DNA of 64,000 nucleotides from JAHDHW01 sp965277415 (GCA_965277415.1 CBDICS010000092.1:57950-121949); one strand, 5' to 3'. Counted from the first letter of the stretch, positions 7,867 through 18,208 are shown. Notes: generated by a model from the letters alone, not told the origin. Numbers and translations: made by a program.

Positions 7867-9123
7867 ATGCTTTATGACCTGTTACAATATCTAGAAAGCT
7901 TAGGCTTCAGTTTTGCGCGATTGCATCATTACATTAGTTTTCGAGCTGGTGTTGCCATTGTTATCTCTCTGTTGATTTCTATGGTATTTGGTGGGAAGAT
8001 CATTGAATACCTTAAAAGATTACAAATTGGCGAAACTGTTCGAGACTTAGGTCTAGATGGTCAAAAAGAAAAAGAAGGTACACCGACAATGGGGGGGATT
8101 ATCATTTTGATGTCAATCCTTATTCCATGCCTCTTGATGGCTGATCTCGAAAATGATTATGTGATATTGATGTTGGTGGCGACTACTTGGATGGCAATCA
8201 TTGGTTTTGCGGATGATTACATTAAAGTCTTTAAAAAAGACAAAGCGGGTTTAAGTGGGAAATTTAAAATCCTGGGGCAAGTAGGACTTGGAATCATTGT
8301 GGCTTTGACGATGTTGTTTAGTGAACAAATGGTAGTTAGGATGACCGTACAGGAGATGGATACATATGGTATCAGTAAATCAAGTATCGTATATGACGGT
8401 TTTGTTACAATAGGAAATGAAAAAGAAAAAAGATATTACGTCAAGACAACATTGACAAACGTACCTTTTTTCAAAGATAATAAATTGGACTATGGAAGAA
8501 TAGTCCCATTCTTTGGAAACAATTGGGAAAAATTTGCCTGGATTATTTTTGTGCCAGTCGTGATTTTGATTGTTACAGCAGTTTCCAATGGAGCTAATTT
8601 GACAGATGGAATAGATGGCCTCGCTACTGGAGTCAGTGCAATAGTAGGTGCCACACTTGGGATATTGGCTTATGTATCGAGTAACTCGATTGCCGCTGAA
8701 TATTTAAACATCATGTACTTGCCAGGAGCAGATGAGTTAGTTATTTATGCCGCTTGTTTGGTAGGTGCTTGTATAGGGTTCCTTTGGTATAATTCTTATC
8801 CCGCCCAAATTTTTATGGGAGATACAGGGAGTTTGATGATAGGAGGTGTGATTGCAGCACTAGCTATACTGATCAAAAAAGAATTATTAATCCCGATATT
8901 ATGTGGAATTTTTTTAGTAGAAAACTTATCGGTGATGATACAGGTGTCCTACTTTAAATACACTAGAAAGAAATATGGGGAAGGGCGAAGAGTATTTTTA
9001 ATGTCACCACTACATCATCATTATCAAAAGAAAGGGATGCATGAGTCAAAGATTGTAACCCGCTTTTGGATAGTCGGAATTTTACTAGCGGTTTTGACAA
9101 TTATTACTTTAAAAATAAGATAA
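7867..9123 (+). CDS. mraY: Phospho-N-acetylmuramoyl-pentapeptide-transferase MraY
   Basis: A 418-aa polytopic membrane enzyme that moves phospho-MurNAc-pentapeptide to undecaprenyl phosphate, making lipid I. Family motifs are in order: EGTPTMGG after the second helix, FADDYIKVFKKDKAGLSG with the metal-binding Asp pair, NLTDGIDGLATG, FMGDTGSLMIGG and PLHHHYQKKG. It is longer than the ~360-aa E. coli enzyme because of an insert around residues 150-220, common in Bacteroidota. The ATG at 7867 is chosen over 7831 because the family starts at LYDLLQYLE. Its TAA directly abuts the murD ATG. Confidence 0.95.
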   Translation: MLYDLLQYLESLGFSFARLHHYISFRAGVAIVISLLISMVFGGKIIEYLKRLQIGETVRDLGLDGQKEKEGTPTMGGIIILMSILIPCLLMADLENDYVILMLVATTWMAIIGFADDYIKVFKKDKAGLSGKFKILGQVGLGIIVALTMLFSEQMVVRMTVQEMDTYGISKSSIVYDGFVTIGNEKEKRYYVKTTLTNVPFFKDNKLDYGRIVPFFGNNWEKFAWIIFVPVVILIVTAVSNGANLTDGIDGLATGVSAIVGATLGILAYVSSNSIAAEYLNIMYLPGADELVIYAACLVGACIGFLWYNSYPAQIFMGDTGSLMIGGVIAALAILIKKELLIPILCGIFLVENLSVMIQVSYFKYTRKKYGEGRRVFLMSPLHHHYQKKGMHESKIVTRFWIVGILLAVLTIITLKIR

Positions 9124-10422
9124 ATGAAAGTGGTCGTATTAGGTGCGGGAGAGAGTGGAGTAGGAGCAGCCTTATTAGCAAAACATCTAAAATATGAAGT
9201 ATTCGTTTCGGACAAAGGTTCGATAAGTGAAAAGTACAAACAAACCTTAATAGAAAATAATATTCCTTTTGAGGAAAATAAACACTCAGAGAAAAAGATC
9301 TTTGAGGCTTCAGAAATTATTAAAAGCCCTGGCATTCCAGATACAGTCGACCTCATACAGCGACTAAAAAAGGCAGGTGTTTCTATAATTTCTGAGATAG
9401 AATTCGCAAGCAAACATACTAATGCTACCATCGTGGCCATCACAGGTAGTAATGGGAAAACTACAACAACGAACTTAACTTATCATCTCCTGAAAACTGC
9501 AAACTTAGACGTAGCAGTTGGAGGAAATGTTGGCTACAGTTTCGCTCGTTTGCTTACCGAAGAACTACACCAATATTATGTATTAGAGTTGAGTAGCTTT
9601 CAACTTGATGGAATTCAGACGTTTAGACCTGATATTTCTATTTTACTTAATATCACACCAGACCATTTGGATAGATATGAGTATAAACTGGAAAATTATA
9701 TCGCTTCTAAGTTTCGAATTATAATGAATCAGCATGCAACTGACTATTTTATTTATAATGCAAAAGATGACAATATTTCATCTTTTTTAAAAAATGAAAA
9801 GCCAAATGTAAACCTGATTGAAGTGAACAACGTAAATACAAAAGGAGATATGTTGATTGTTGATGGATCTTCTTTTGATATGACAGATTGTAGCTTAAAT
9901 GGACAACATAATTTGTTTAATGCTACATGTGCGATTAAGGTTGCAAATCACCTTGGAATAAGTGAAGAAGCTATTCAAAATGGATTAAATACATTTGTTA
10001 ATGCTCCACATCGCATGGAGTCCGTTTGTACAACTAATGGTGTAGAGTACATTAATGATAGTAAAGCAACTAATGTCGATGCAGTATATTTTGCATTGGA
10101 TGCCATGACGAAACCTATTGTTTGGATTGTAGGAGGAATAGATAAAGGTAATGACTATGAATTGGTGTCAGGTTTAGTTGAAGAAAAAGTGAAAGCGATT
10201 ATTTGCCTAGGCGCGGATAATACCAAAATCCTTGAGTTCTTTTCACCAATAGTGAAGGTTATCGAGGAAACAAAAACAGCGAAAGATGCTGTTGAACGAG
10301 CAAGTGTATATGCTGAATCAGGAGATGTTGTTTTATTATCTCCAGCTTGTTCAAGTTTTGACTTATTTAAAAATTTTGAAGCACGCGGTGATCAATTTAG
10401 AACCGCAGCTAGAAATTTGTAG
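9124..10422 (+). CDS. murD: UDP-N-acetylmuramoyl-L-alanine--D-glutamate ligase
   Basis: A 432-aa Mur ligase that adds D-glutamate to UDP-MurNAc-L-Ala in the cytoplasm. The N-terminal Rossmann-like domain starts VVVLGAGESGVGAA. The ATP loop AITGSNGKTTTTN lies at 105-117, ELSSFQLDG follows, then the late NDSKATNVDA and LLSPACSSFDLFKNFEARG, both diagnostic for MurD. The ATG begins at the base after the mraY stop, so translation is probably coupled. Full length. Confidence 0.95.
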   Translation: MKVVVLGAGESGVGAALLAKHLKYEVFVSDKGSISEKYKQTLIENNIPFEENKHSEKKIFEASEIIKSPGIPDTVDLIQRLKKAGVSIISEIEFASKHTNATIVAITGSNGKTTTTNLTYHLLKTANLDVAVGGNVGYSFARLLTEELHQYYVLELSSFQLDGIQTFRPDISILLNITPDHLDRYEYKLENYIASKFRIIMNQHATDYFIYNAKDDNISSFLKNEKPNVNLIEVNNVNTKGDMLIVDGSSFDMTDCSLNGQHNLFNATCAIKVANHLGISEEAIQNGLNTFVNAPHRMESVCTTNGVEYINDSKATNVDAVYFALDAMTKPIVWIVGGIDKGNDYELVSGLVEEKVKAIICLGADNTKILEFFSPIVKVIEETKTAKDAVERASVYAESGDVVLLSPACSSFDLFKNFEARGDQFRTAARNL

Positions 10423-10520
10423 GTGTAGTGTTATTAAATATTACGTCCAAAAAAGTTCATTGACTGTGAGAAAACATAAGACATAAGAAAACAAAAAATG
10501 ACAAACTATAATCTTTGATC

Positions 10521-11654
10521 ATGTCAATAGGTAACAGAATTTATGCAGAATTACAAGGTGACCGTACGGTTTGGATGATCGTTGCTGTACTGGCGATGTT
10601 CTCAATTCTAGCAGTATATAGTGCAACCGGTCATGCGGCATTTAGACTAAGAGGTGGTGATACAGAATCTTACCTAATTAGACATATGTTTTTTGTTGTT
10701 GCTGGATTGGTGATTACTTATCTCTGCTATTTGATGCATTATACACAGTATTCGAAAATTGCTCCATTATTATTGGTTATTTCGATTCCACTACTGGTTT
10801 ATACAATTGCGTTTGGAGTAGAGGTTAACCATGCAAGAAGATGGCTAGAGATACCTTTTATTGGAATAACTTTTCAAACTTCTGATTTTGCGAAAATAGC
10901 ATTGATCATCTATGTAGCAAGAGCGATCTCTTCTAAGCAAGAATATATTAAGGATTTTAATAGTGCATTTTTACCAATAGTAGTGCCTATCTTAATTATC
11001 TGTGGATTGATTGCTCCATCAGATTTGTCGACAGCTTTACTACTATTTATGACTTGTTTGTTGATGATGTTTTTAGGGAGGGTTTCATTTAAATATATTC
11101 TCTTATTGTTGTTTTTAGGAATAGTCGTTTTTTCCTTATTAGTAACGATTGGTAAATTTTTTCCTGAAATTATCAGGGTAGATACCTGGGTCGCGCGAAT
11201 ACAAGAATATTTTAGTGATTCGGAAGGAGGATATCAAGTTCAACATGCAAAGATCGCTTTGGCAAATGGAGGTTATTTTGGAGAAGGACCGGGTAATAGT
11301 GTTATGCGAAATTATTTGCCCGCGCCATTCTCAGATTTTATTTACGCGATAATCTGCGAGGAATATGGTTTGATTGGCGGATTCTTGCTTATAGGATTAT
11401 ACGTGTTATTATTCTTTAGATGTGTAAGAGTAGTCACTAGAAGTCCAAAGGCATTTGGAGCGATGTTGGTGCTTGGTTTAGGCTTGATTTTGTCCTTACA
11501 AGCTATGGCAAATATTGCAGTATCTGTTGATTTAGTCCCGGTTACTGGACTCAATTTACCTTGGGTAAGTAAAGGAGGAACATCAATTTTGTTTTCTAGT
11601 ATTGCATTTGGAATGATATTAAGCGTGAGCCGATATATTGAAAAGACAGAATAA
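10521..11654 (+). CDS. ftsW: SEDS-family septal peptidoglycan glycosyltransferase FtsW
   Basis: A 377-aa SEDS protein with about ten membrane helices. It polymerises lipid II at the septum with FtsI. Visible are the early DRTVWMIVAVLAMFSILAVYSAT helix, EVNHARRWLEIPFIGITFQTSDFAKIALI with the conserved R-W and P-[ST]-[ED]-[FL]-like segment, GGYFGEGPGNS, and LPAPFSDFIYAIICEEYGLIGG with the conserved [DE]FI[FY] motif. The ATG at 10521 is preferred over a TTG six bases earlier. Its end lies 16 bases before the murG ATG. Confidence 0.94.
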   Translation: MSIGNRIYAELQGDRTVWMIVAVLAMFSILAVYSATGHAAFRLRGGDTESYLIRHMFFVVAGLVITYLCYLMHYTQYSKIAPLLLVISIPLLVYTIAFGVEVNHARRWLEIPFIGITFQTSDFAKIALIIYVARAISSKQEYIKDFNSAFLPIVVPILIICGLIAPSDLSTALLLFMTCLLMMFLGRVSFKYILLLLFLGIVVFSLLVTIGKFFPEIIRVDTWVARIQEYFSDSEGGYQVQHAKIALANGGYFGEGPGNSVMRNYLPAPFSDFIYAIICEEYGLIGGFLLIGLYVLLFFRCVRVVTRSPKAFGAMLVLGLGLILSLQAMANIAVSVDLVPVTGLNLPWVSKGGTSILFSSIAFGMILSVSRYIEKTE

Positions 11655-11670
11655 GATCAATGATCAACAA

Positions 11671-12777
11671 ATGAAAAAACAAATAAAGATCATTATTTCA
11701 GGCGGTGGTACAGGAGGACATGTTTTTCCAGCTTTAGCGATTGCAGAGGCACTAAAAAAGATTGATCCAGATATTGAGTTTTTGTTCGTCGGCGCAGAAG
11801 GGAAAATTGAAATGGAAAAAGTACCCAAAGCAGGCTATACAATCAAAGGATTGTGGATTAGCGGGTTTCAAAGAAAATTGACATTTAGGAATCTAATGTT
11901 TCCAATTAAATTGGTACACAGTATTTGGAAAGCATTTTGGATTGTTCGAGGATTTAAACCTGACGTAGTAGTTGGAGTAGGTGGTTTTGCAAGTGGTCCT
12001 ACACTTGAAGTAGCCAATCGACTAGGAATTCCAACCTTACTTCAAGAACAAAATTCTTATGCAGGTATAACCAATAAATTACTTGCTAAAAAAGCAGATA
12101 CAATCTGTGTAGCTTATGATAAAATGGATCGCTACTTTCCTGCTGATAAAATTACCTTGACGGGAAATCCCGTTCGGAAAGATATTATGAATGATAATGC
12201 CAAACGAGCTGAAGCAATTCAATATTTTGGCCTTGATAAAACTAAGAAAACAGTGGTAATCATGGGCGGAAGCCTTGGAGCGAGATCAATTAATCAAGGA
12301 ATGAACGCTAGTTTGGAAATACTAAAAAATAATCCTGAATACCAAGTATTATGGCAATCAGGAAAACTATATATAGAAGAATATTCAAAATGTGAAACAG
12401 CTAAATTGCCAAATATAAAGATATTGGCATTTATTGATAGAGTAGATTTAGCATATGCTATGGCAGATGTAGTAATTGGAAGGGCAGGAGCTTCAACAAT
12501 CTCTGAGCTTTGTACCGCTGGAAAAGCAGCAGTGCTAGTACCATCTCCAAATGTTGCAGAAGATCATCAAACTAAAAATGCATTAGCCTTAGTGGAAAAA
12601 GAAGCTGCGATTTTGGTTAAAGATGTTGATATAAAGGAAAAAATGATTCGTACTGCTTTTGATATTCTCGCAGATTCTGCGAAACAAAAAGCTTTAGAGT
12701 CTAATATCCAAAGCCTTGCAAAACCAAATGCTGCTGAAATGATTGCACAAGAGGTTTTGAAGTTAGTGAAAAAATAA
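11671..12777 (+). CDS. murG: Lipid II synthase MurG (GlcNAc transferase)
   Basis: A 368-aa GT28-family glycosyltransferase that adds GlcNAc to lipid I on the inner face of the membrane, completing lipid II. The glycine-rich lipid-I-binding loop GGGTGGHVFPALA lies at residues 9-21, VVGVGGFASGP and LLQEQNSYAGITNK follow, and the UDP-GlcNAc site MGGSLGARSIN and VIGRAGASTISEL are in the second domain. The ATG at 11671 avoids overlap with ftsW; an upstream TTG at 11638 would lie inside it. A 222-bp AT-rich gap separates it from murC. Confidence 0.95.
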   Translation: MKKQIKIIISGGGTGGHVFPALAIAEALKKIDPDIEFLFVGAEGKIEMEKVPKAGYTIKGLWISGFQRKLTFRNLMFPIKLVHSIWKAFWIVRGFKPDVVVGVGGFASGPTLEVANRLGIPTLLQEQNSYAGITNKLLAKKADTICVAYDKMDRYFPADKITLTGNPVRKDIMNDNAKRAEAIQYFGLDKTKKTVVIMGGSLGARSINQGMNASLEILKNNPEYQVLWQSGKLYIEEYSKCETAKLPNIKILAFIDRVDLAYAMADVVIGRAGASTISELCTAGKAAVLVPSPNVAEDHQTKNALALVEKEAAILVKDVDIKEKMIRTAFDILADSAKQKALESNIQSLAKPNAAEMIAQEVLKLVKK

Positions 12778-12999
12778 GCCTTGTTTTAAGTTCAACAAAA
12801 GCTTAGAAAAGCCATATGGCAAAACATTTTTATTACATATTTTAAAATTTTTTAAATTAAAAATTTAACATATTAAAAATACGGCATATACTTTGATATA
12901 GATTATTGAAAAGCAGTTATTTATATAGTTTAAATTAAAGAATATTATAAAGATACGCTTATACAGAATAACTGTACTAAGGAAGAAAAACAAAAAACA

Positions 13000-14346
13000 T
13001 TGAACTTAAATGACCTACATAGATTGTACTTCATTGGAATAGGAGGAATAGGGATGAGCGCTCTTGCTCGTTATTTCAATGGATTGGGATGTGAAGTGCA
13101 TGGTTATGATAAAACAGAAACAATACTGACCAAAAAGTTGGTTCAGGAAGGCATAGAAATCCATTATGAGGATGATTTGAAATACATTCCGGAAGCGGTA
13201 GACTTAGTGATTTATACTCCAGCTGTTCCTGAAGACCATAGTGAGCTTTCCTACTTTAAAGCTAATGGGTATCCAGTGAAAAAAAGAGCTGAAGTATTAG
13301 GAATCATTAGCAGGAGTCGACAAACAATTGGTGTTGCAGGGACCCACGGAAAGACGACGACGAGTTCTATTTTAACTCATGTTCTTAGAGTTGGAGGAAT
13401 TGATTGTACTGCTTTCTTAGGAGGAATAGCTCAAAATTATGAGTCTAATTTTGTAGAAGGAAAGAGCAATTGGGTAGTAGTAGAAGCAGATGAATATGAT
13501 CGATCCTTTTTACACTTGACACCAGATTATTCTGTAATCATGTCAATGGATCCAGATCATTTGGATATTTATGGGAATATAGATTATATGGATGAAGGCT
13601 TTACACAATATGCTGAAAAACTAAAGACAGGTGGGAAAGTCTTTTTGTGTAATGGATTGGAATTAAAAAGGAATGAAGTACCGATAGAGTCTTTTGGAGT
13701 CGAAGCTGGGAATTACCAGTCAAAAAACCTGAAGGTCGAAAATGGTTTCTTTGTTTTTGATATCCAAAGCCCAATTGAAAATATTGAAAATATTGTGTTC
13801 ACTTTACCAGGACGCCATAATGTTGAAAACGCTACTGCAGCTATAGCTGTGGCTCAACAGTTGGGCGTTTCAGGTGAAGCAATAAAAAAAGCACTGGCTT
13901 CATTCAAAGGAATAAAGCGACGATTTGAATTTATATATCGCGATAATAGCATTGTCTATATTGATGATTATGCGCATCATCCGACTGAATTAAATGCTGC
14001 AATTAATGCTGCGAGAGCACTCTTTCCTGATAGAAAGATATCTGGCATTTTCCAACCACATCTTTACTCGAGGACACGTGATTTTGTGGATGGATTTGCA
14101 GCTGCTTTAGATCAATTAGATGAGGTCATTTTGATGGATATATATCCAGCTAGAGAATTACCGATAGACGGTGTCAACTCTGGACTTATTTTCGGAAAGA
14201 TGAAGAATCCTAATAAGTATATGGCAACGAAGTCTACAGTCATGAACAAACTAAAGGATTTAGATCTGGAAGTCTTATTGACTTTAGGCGCAGGTGATAT
14301 TGATACTTTTGTGCAACCGATTAAAGCTTTGATAGTCAATGATTAA
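13000..14346 (+). CDS. murC: UDP-N-acetylmuramate--L-alanine ligase
   Basis: A 448-aa Mur ligase that adds L-alanine to UDP-MurNAc, the first peptide step. The N-terminal nucleotide motif FIGIGGIGMSALARYF is near residues 8-23, the P-loop AGTHGKTTTSS near 115-125, then VEADEYDRSFLHL and DDYAHHPTELNAAI. The frame requires a TTG start at 13000: the first in-frame ATG falls inside the nucleotide motif. The gap before it (12778-12999) is very AT-rich and may carry an internal promoter, but no clear -7 box is seen. It overlaps ftsQ by 8 bases. Confidence 0.95.
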   Translation: MNLNDLHRLYFIGIGGIGMSALARYFNGLGCEVHGYDKTETILTKKLVQEGIEIHYEDDLKYIPEAVDLVIYTPAVPEDHSELSYFKANGYPVKKRAEVLGIISRSRQTIGVAGTHGKTTTSSILTHVLRVGGIDCTAFLGGIAQNYESNFVEGKSNWVVVEADEYDRSFLHLTPDYSVIMSMDPDHLDIYGNIDYMDEGFTQYAEKLKTGGKVFLCNGLELKRNEVPIESFGVEAGNYQSKNLKVENGFFVFDIQSPIENIENIVFTLPGRHNVENATAAIAVAQQLGVSGEAIKKALASFKGIKRRFEFIYRDNSIVYIDDYAHHPTELNAAINAARALFPDRKISGIFQPHLYSRTRDFVDGFAAALDQLDEVILMDIYPARELPIDGVNSGLIFGKMKNPNKYMATKSTVMNKLKDLDLEVLLTLGAGDIDTFVQPIKALIVND

Positions 14347-15118
14347 ACAAGAGCAAATACAAGTTGTAAAGCGCTTGAGTTGGATCGCATTTTTCTTTCT
14401 GATCGCCATACTTGTCGTATCGTCTGTTCAAAAGAAAAAAGAATCGAAAATTTCAGATATTCTTATAGAAATAGAACAGCTGGAGATTGGGTATTCTTTG
14501 ATCAATCAGGAAGATGTTTTGATGATTATTGAGAATAGTTTTGGAAATACCCTTACAGGGATTCCTATTGAAAATATTGATGCTGAACGAGTAGAAAGAG
14601 TGTTAAAAGCGGATCCATTTGTTAAAAATGCAATGGTATACGTAGATGCAGTTAATACAATTCATATTGAACTCACACAAAGAGAACCAATATTGAGAGT
14701 AATTGACAAGAATGGTTTGAGTTATTATTTGGACAGAACGGGTGGAAAAGTTCCATTGTCCAAACATTACACTCCAAGAGTGATCGTAGCTACAGGTGAT
14801 ATTGATCCTTTTGATAGAGACTATTTAGAAAAGAAAAAGCATGTACTCAAGGATTTATATCGTTTGACACAAAGGATTCTGGAAGATGAATTTTTGGAAC
14901 CATTAATTGAACAAATTTATGTTACAAAAACTAAAGATTATCAATTAATTCCGAAAGTTGGAGATCAAAAAATTATTCTTGGGAAGATGAACAGGCTGGA
15001 AGAAAAAATTCTATACTTAAAAAATTTTTACAAAGAGGCAATGCCATATAAAGGATGGCAAAAATATAAAACAATTAATTTAACTTTTAAAGGTCAGGTA
15101 GTTGCCGACAAAAAATAG
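14339..15118 (+). CDS. ftsQ: FtsQ/DivIB-type cell division protein
   Basis: A 259-aa bitopic protein: short cytoplasmic part, one membrane helix (about residues 14-30), then a periplasmic POTRA-like domain (LEIGYSLINQEDVLMIIENSF..) and a beta domain (ERVLKADPFVKNAMVYVDAVNTIHIELTQREPI). It links early and late divisome proteins with FtsL/FtsB. The KADPFVKNA..I.I.v.qR.Pi pattern is the family signature. It starts inside the murC stop region. Confidence 0.92.
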   Translation: MIKQEQIQVVKRLSWIAFFFLIAILVVSSVQKKKESKISDILIEIEQLEIGYSLINQEDVLMIIENSFGNTLTGIPIENIDAERVERVLKADPFVKNAMVYVDAVNTIHIELTQREPILRVIDKNGLSYYLDRTGGKVPLSKHYTPRVIVATGDIDPFDRDYLEKKKHVLKDLYRLTQRILEDEFLEPLIEQIYVTKTKDYQLIPKVGDQKIILGKMNRLEEKILYLKNFYKEAMPYKGWQKYKTINLTFKGQVVADKK

Positions 15119-15161
15119 TTCGGCAAAAATACATGAGAAAACTACCTATAAATCTCGTACT

Positions 15162-16505
15162 ATGATGGATAATTTAAACATGCAAAAGCAGGATGTCGTC
15201 TTCGCACTAGACATTGGAACGACTAAAGTCTGTGCCATTGCAGGTCGTGAAAACGATCATGGTAAACTGGAGATTCTTGGCATCGGTAAAGTAGCATCTA
15301 CTGGTGTGTCAAGAGGTGTGGTTTCTAACATTGAAAAAACCGTAAAGGCAATCTCTGAGGCGATTGCTGCTGCTGAACGAAACGCAGGAGTCAAAGCTAA
15401 AGTTGTTCATGTTGGAATCGCTGGTCAACACATCAAAAGTCTTCAACACCGTGGTATTTTGACGCGTGACAATGACATGGACGAAATATCTCAAAGAGAT
15501 ATTGAAAAATTAATTAATGATATGCACAAGCTGGTTTTACCTCCTGGTGATAAAATCCTTCATGTGATTCCTCAGGAATACACAGTGGATGCTGAACAAG
15601 GTATTACTGACCCTATCGGAATGTCAGGGGTGAGACTTGAAGCTAATTTCCATATCATTACTGGACAAATCGCAGCATCTAATAATATACAAAGATGTGT
15701 TGAACGTGTAAAATTGAACGTTGCTGATATTACCTTAGAACCAATTGCTTCTGCACATGCGGTATTAAGTGAAGAGGAACGAGAAGCAGGTATTGCTTTG
15801 GTCGATATTGGAGGCGGAACAACAGATATTACAATTTTTCAAGAAGGAATTATACGTCATACAGCGGTTATTCCATTTGGTGGAAATGTTATTACCAATG
15901 ATATTAAGGAAGGCTGTAATGTAATGTCTCAGCAAGCTGAAAAATTAAAATTAAGATTTGGTTCTGCTTTGGCAGAAGAAGTATATGATAATCGAATCAT
16001 TACTATTCCTGGATTGAAAGGACATGATCCAAAAGAGATTTCTGAAAAGAATTTAGCACGAATTATTCAGGCACGTGTCGAAGAGATTCTAGACTATGTC
16101 GTTTGGGAAATCAAGCGATCTGGCTATGAGCGTAAATTAATCGGCGGAATTGTACTGACAGGTGGAGGAGCGCTACTTAATCACATCGAAAAGTTAACAG
16201 CTTTTCATACGGGGATGAGTACAAGAATTGGTTTGCCTATAGAATTGCTAGGGCATGGCTATGATGAACGGGTATGTAGTCCTATTTTCTCAACAGCAAT
16301 TGGTCTATTGAAAAAAGGTATTGACAATGCTGACAATATGTTGTTCAATGAAGAAGAAGATGAGGAAATAATTGTAGACGAAAAGACTAAGGATGAAACG
16401 CCTGTTTTGGAATCTGCGGGTAGTATTAATAATGATAAATGGTACGACCAAATTTTCAAGAAAACAAAAGAATGGTTTGAAGCCGAACCTGATACTGAAT
16501 TTTAA
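15162..16505 (+). CDS. ftsA: Cell division protein FtsA
   Basis: A 447-aa actin-fold protein that tethers FtsZ to the membrane and recruits late divisome proteins. Phosphate-1 motif FALDIGTTKVCAIAG lies near residues 14-28, the SHS2 (1C) subdomain includes GILTRDNDMDEISQRDIEKL, phosphate-2 is ALVDIGGGTTDITIF and the adenosine motif is GGIVLTGGGALL. The C-terminus (KWYDQIFKKTKEWF) is an amphipathic membrane-targeting helix. The ATG at 15162 (a second at 15165) is used because the TTG at 15102 lies within ftsQ. An acidic linker near residues 390-425 precedes the helix. Confidence 0.95.
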   Translation: MMDNLNMQKQDVVFALDIGTTKVCAIAGRENDHGKLEILGIGKVASTGVSRGVVSNIEKTVKAISEAIAAAERNAGVKAKVVHVGIAGQHIKSLQHRGILTRDNDMDEISQRDIEKLINDMHKLVLPPGDKILHVIPQEYTVDAEQGITDPIGMSGVRLEANFHIITGQIAASNNIQRCVERVKLNVADITLEPIASAHAVLSEEEREAGIALVDIGGGTTDITIFQEGIIRHTAVIPFGGNVITNDIKEGCNVMSQQAEKLKLRFGSALAEEVYDNRIITIPGLKGHDPKEISEKNLARIIQARVEEILDYVVWEIKRSGYERKLIGGIVLTGGGALLNHIEKLTAFHTGMSTRIGLPIELLGHGYDERVCSPIFSTAIGLLKKGIDNADNMLFNEEEDEEIIVDEKTKDETPVLESAGSINNDKWYDQIFKKTKEWFEAEPDTEF

Positions 16506-16706
16506 AAATAGATTTTACCTGCTTTTGAGTAGGTGAAATCGGAATAAACGAATTTTATCTTATTTAATAATTAAACGAATTGATTAACTAAAACTAAGTT
16601 GAAATTTATCCGTATAGAATAAATAAAAAAATTAATCTACATTCTTATTCTGTACAAAAGAGGAAGACGACAACTTAAATTACTTAACCTAAAAAAAATC
16701 TACATT

Positions 16707-18143
16707 ATGATATTTGATTTGCCACAAGACGAAGGGTCTATAATAAAAGTTATCGGAGTTGGAGGTGGTGGAAGTAATGCTGTCACCCACATGTTTAAAC
16801 AAGGCATCGTTGGAGTAGACTTTGCTATTTGTAACACAGATAATCAGGCTATGGAACTTAGCCCTGTTCCAACAAGAATTTCTTTGGGCCCTGAATTAAC
16901 AGGAGGCCGGGGAGCAGGATCTAAGCCAAATATTGGCCGACAGGCTTGTCTCGAAACAATAGAGGAAGTCAAAGGCTTTTTGGAGAATGATACTAAAATG
17001 TTGTTCGTCACTGCCGGTATGGGTGGTGGAACAGGAACTGGAGCTGCACCAATAATAGCTAAAGCGGCTCAAGAAATGGATATATTAACTGTTGGTATTG
17101 TTACTTTGCCATTCACTTTTGAAGGTCGTAGAAGATCTTCTCAGGGAACAGAAGGTTTGGAAGAATTGAAAAAACATGTTGATACGCTCATCATAATTTC
17201 TAATGATAAATTACGAGAAATACATGGAAACCTTTCTATCTCAGATGCTTTTGCTGAAGCGGATGATATCCTGACCACTGCCGCTAAAGGAATTGCTGAG
17301 ATTATTACAGTTGCTGGTTATGTGAATGTTGATTTTGAAGATGTAAATACTGTAATGAGAGGTTCTGGTGTAGCAATCATGGGGACAGCTTCTGCTGAAG
17401 GTGAAGATCGAGCAAAAGTTGCAGTTGACAAAGCACTAAATTCTCCACTATTGGAAGATAATAATATAAAAGGTGCTCAACACATATTACTTAATATTAC
17501 ATCTGGTACACGTGAAGTGACTATGGATGAAATATTCGAAATTACGGAATTCGTACAAGAAGAAGCTGGATACGGAACAGATCTGATCTGGGGTAATTGC
17601 TATGATGAAACTTTAGAAGATAAAATTTCAGTCACCGTAATAGCGACAGGTTTTGAACATCATAAAAACAAGGTTGCGCTCGAAGAAAGAATAGAAGAAA
17701 AGGTTGTCGTCTCTTTAGATGATGATATGCCAAAAAAAAAGAGTGGTCTTTTTGATATAGGACATCAAAATGATAATACTGAAAATGCAAAAACAGTTGA
17801 ATTCAACAATATTAGAGAATCTATAATTAGGTATCAAAAAGATAGATATTCTTATGATGAGCCTTATGTAAAAGATGAAGATAAGCAAAGAATGGAAGAA
17901 GAGCGCCGAATTAGAATGGAACAAGAAGCTCAGCGCCGTGAAAGATTAAGGAATGTTTCTACTAATCTTAACAATCCTAAGAATATAGTAGATATGGAAA
18001 ATGAACCAGCTTATTTAAGAAGGCGTGTCCATCTTGATGATGTTCAACATTCTTCAGAAGTAGATATGTCTAATTGGAGTATTACTGAAGGTGAAGAACC
18101 TGAAATTAAAGACAATAAATACTTACACGATAATGTAGATTAA
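16707..18143 (+). CDS. ftsZ: Cell division GTPase FtsZ
   Basis: A 478-aa tubulin-family GTPase that forms the Z-ring. GTP-binding motifs VGGGGSNAV and the tubulin signature GMGGGTGTGAAP (near residues 104-115) are intact, as is NVDFEDVNTVM in the catalytic loop region. After residue ~320 comes a long charged linker rich in R, E and Q. The C-terminal peptide NEPAYLRRRV, which binds FtsA, lies near residue 431 and is followed by a ~40-residue tail seen in other Bacteroidota. Last gene of the dcw cluster. The 200-bp gap before it (16506-16706) is AT-rich and may hold a separate promoter, as expected for a highly expressed gene. Confidence 0.97.
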   Translation: MIFDLPQDEGSIIKVIGVGGGGSNAVTHMFKQGIVGVDFAICNTDNQAMELSPVPTRISLGPELTGGRGAGSKPNIGRQACLETIEEVKGFLENDTKMLFVTAGMGGGTGTGAAPIIAKAAQEMDILTVGIVTLPFTFEGRRRSSQGTEGLEELKKHVDTLIIISNDKLREIHGNLSISDAFAEADDILTTAAKGIAEIITVAGYVNVDFEDVNTVMRGSGVAIMGTASAEGEDRAKVAVDKALNSPLLEDNNIKGAQHILLNITSGTREVTMDEIFEITEFVQEEAGYGTDLIWGNCYDETLEDKISVTVIATGFEHHKNKVALEERIEEKVVVSLDDDMPKKKSGLFDIGHQNDNTENAKTVEFNNIRESIIRYQKDRYSYDEPYVKDEDKQRMEEERRIRMEQEAQRRERLRNVSTNLNNPKNIVDMENEPAYLRRRVHLDDVQHSSEVDMSNWSITEGEEPEIKDNKYLHDNVD

Positions 18144-18177
18144 ACTTTACTTTTTAGAGGTTAAGTTAATCAAATTT

Positions 18178-18208
18178 GGGCGCGGCTTATTGCTGGCGCC
18201 CTTTTTTT
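18178..18208 (+). terminator. Rho-independent terminator of the dcw cluster
   Basis: GGGCGC (18178-18183) pairs with GCGCCC (18196-18201) around a 12-base loop and runs straight into seven T. It lies 35 bases after the ftsZ stop and is one of the few GC-rich patches in the area. Confidence 0.9.

Noticed and set aside
10286..10486. 66-aa open frame at the end of murD
   Set aside because: It is murD read in another frame plus intergenic bases; the murD frame has the diagnostic C-terminal motif.
12778..12999. Possible second promoter or small gene between murG and murC
   Set aside because: Very AT-rich with no exact TAnnTTTG box and no open frame of useful length.
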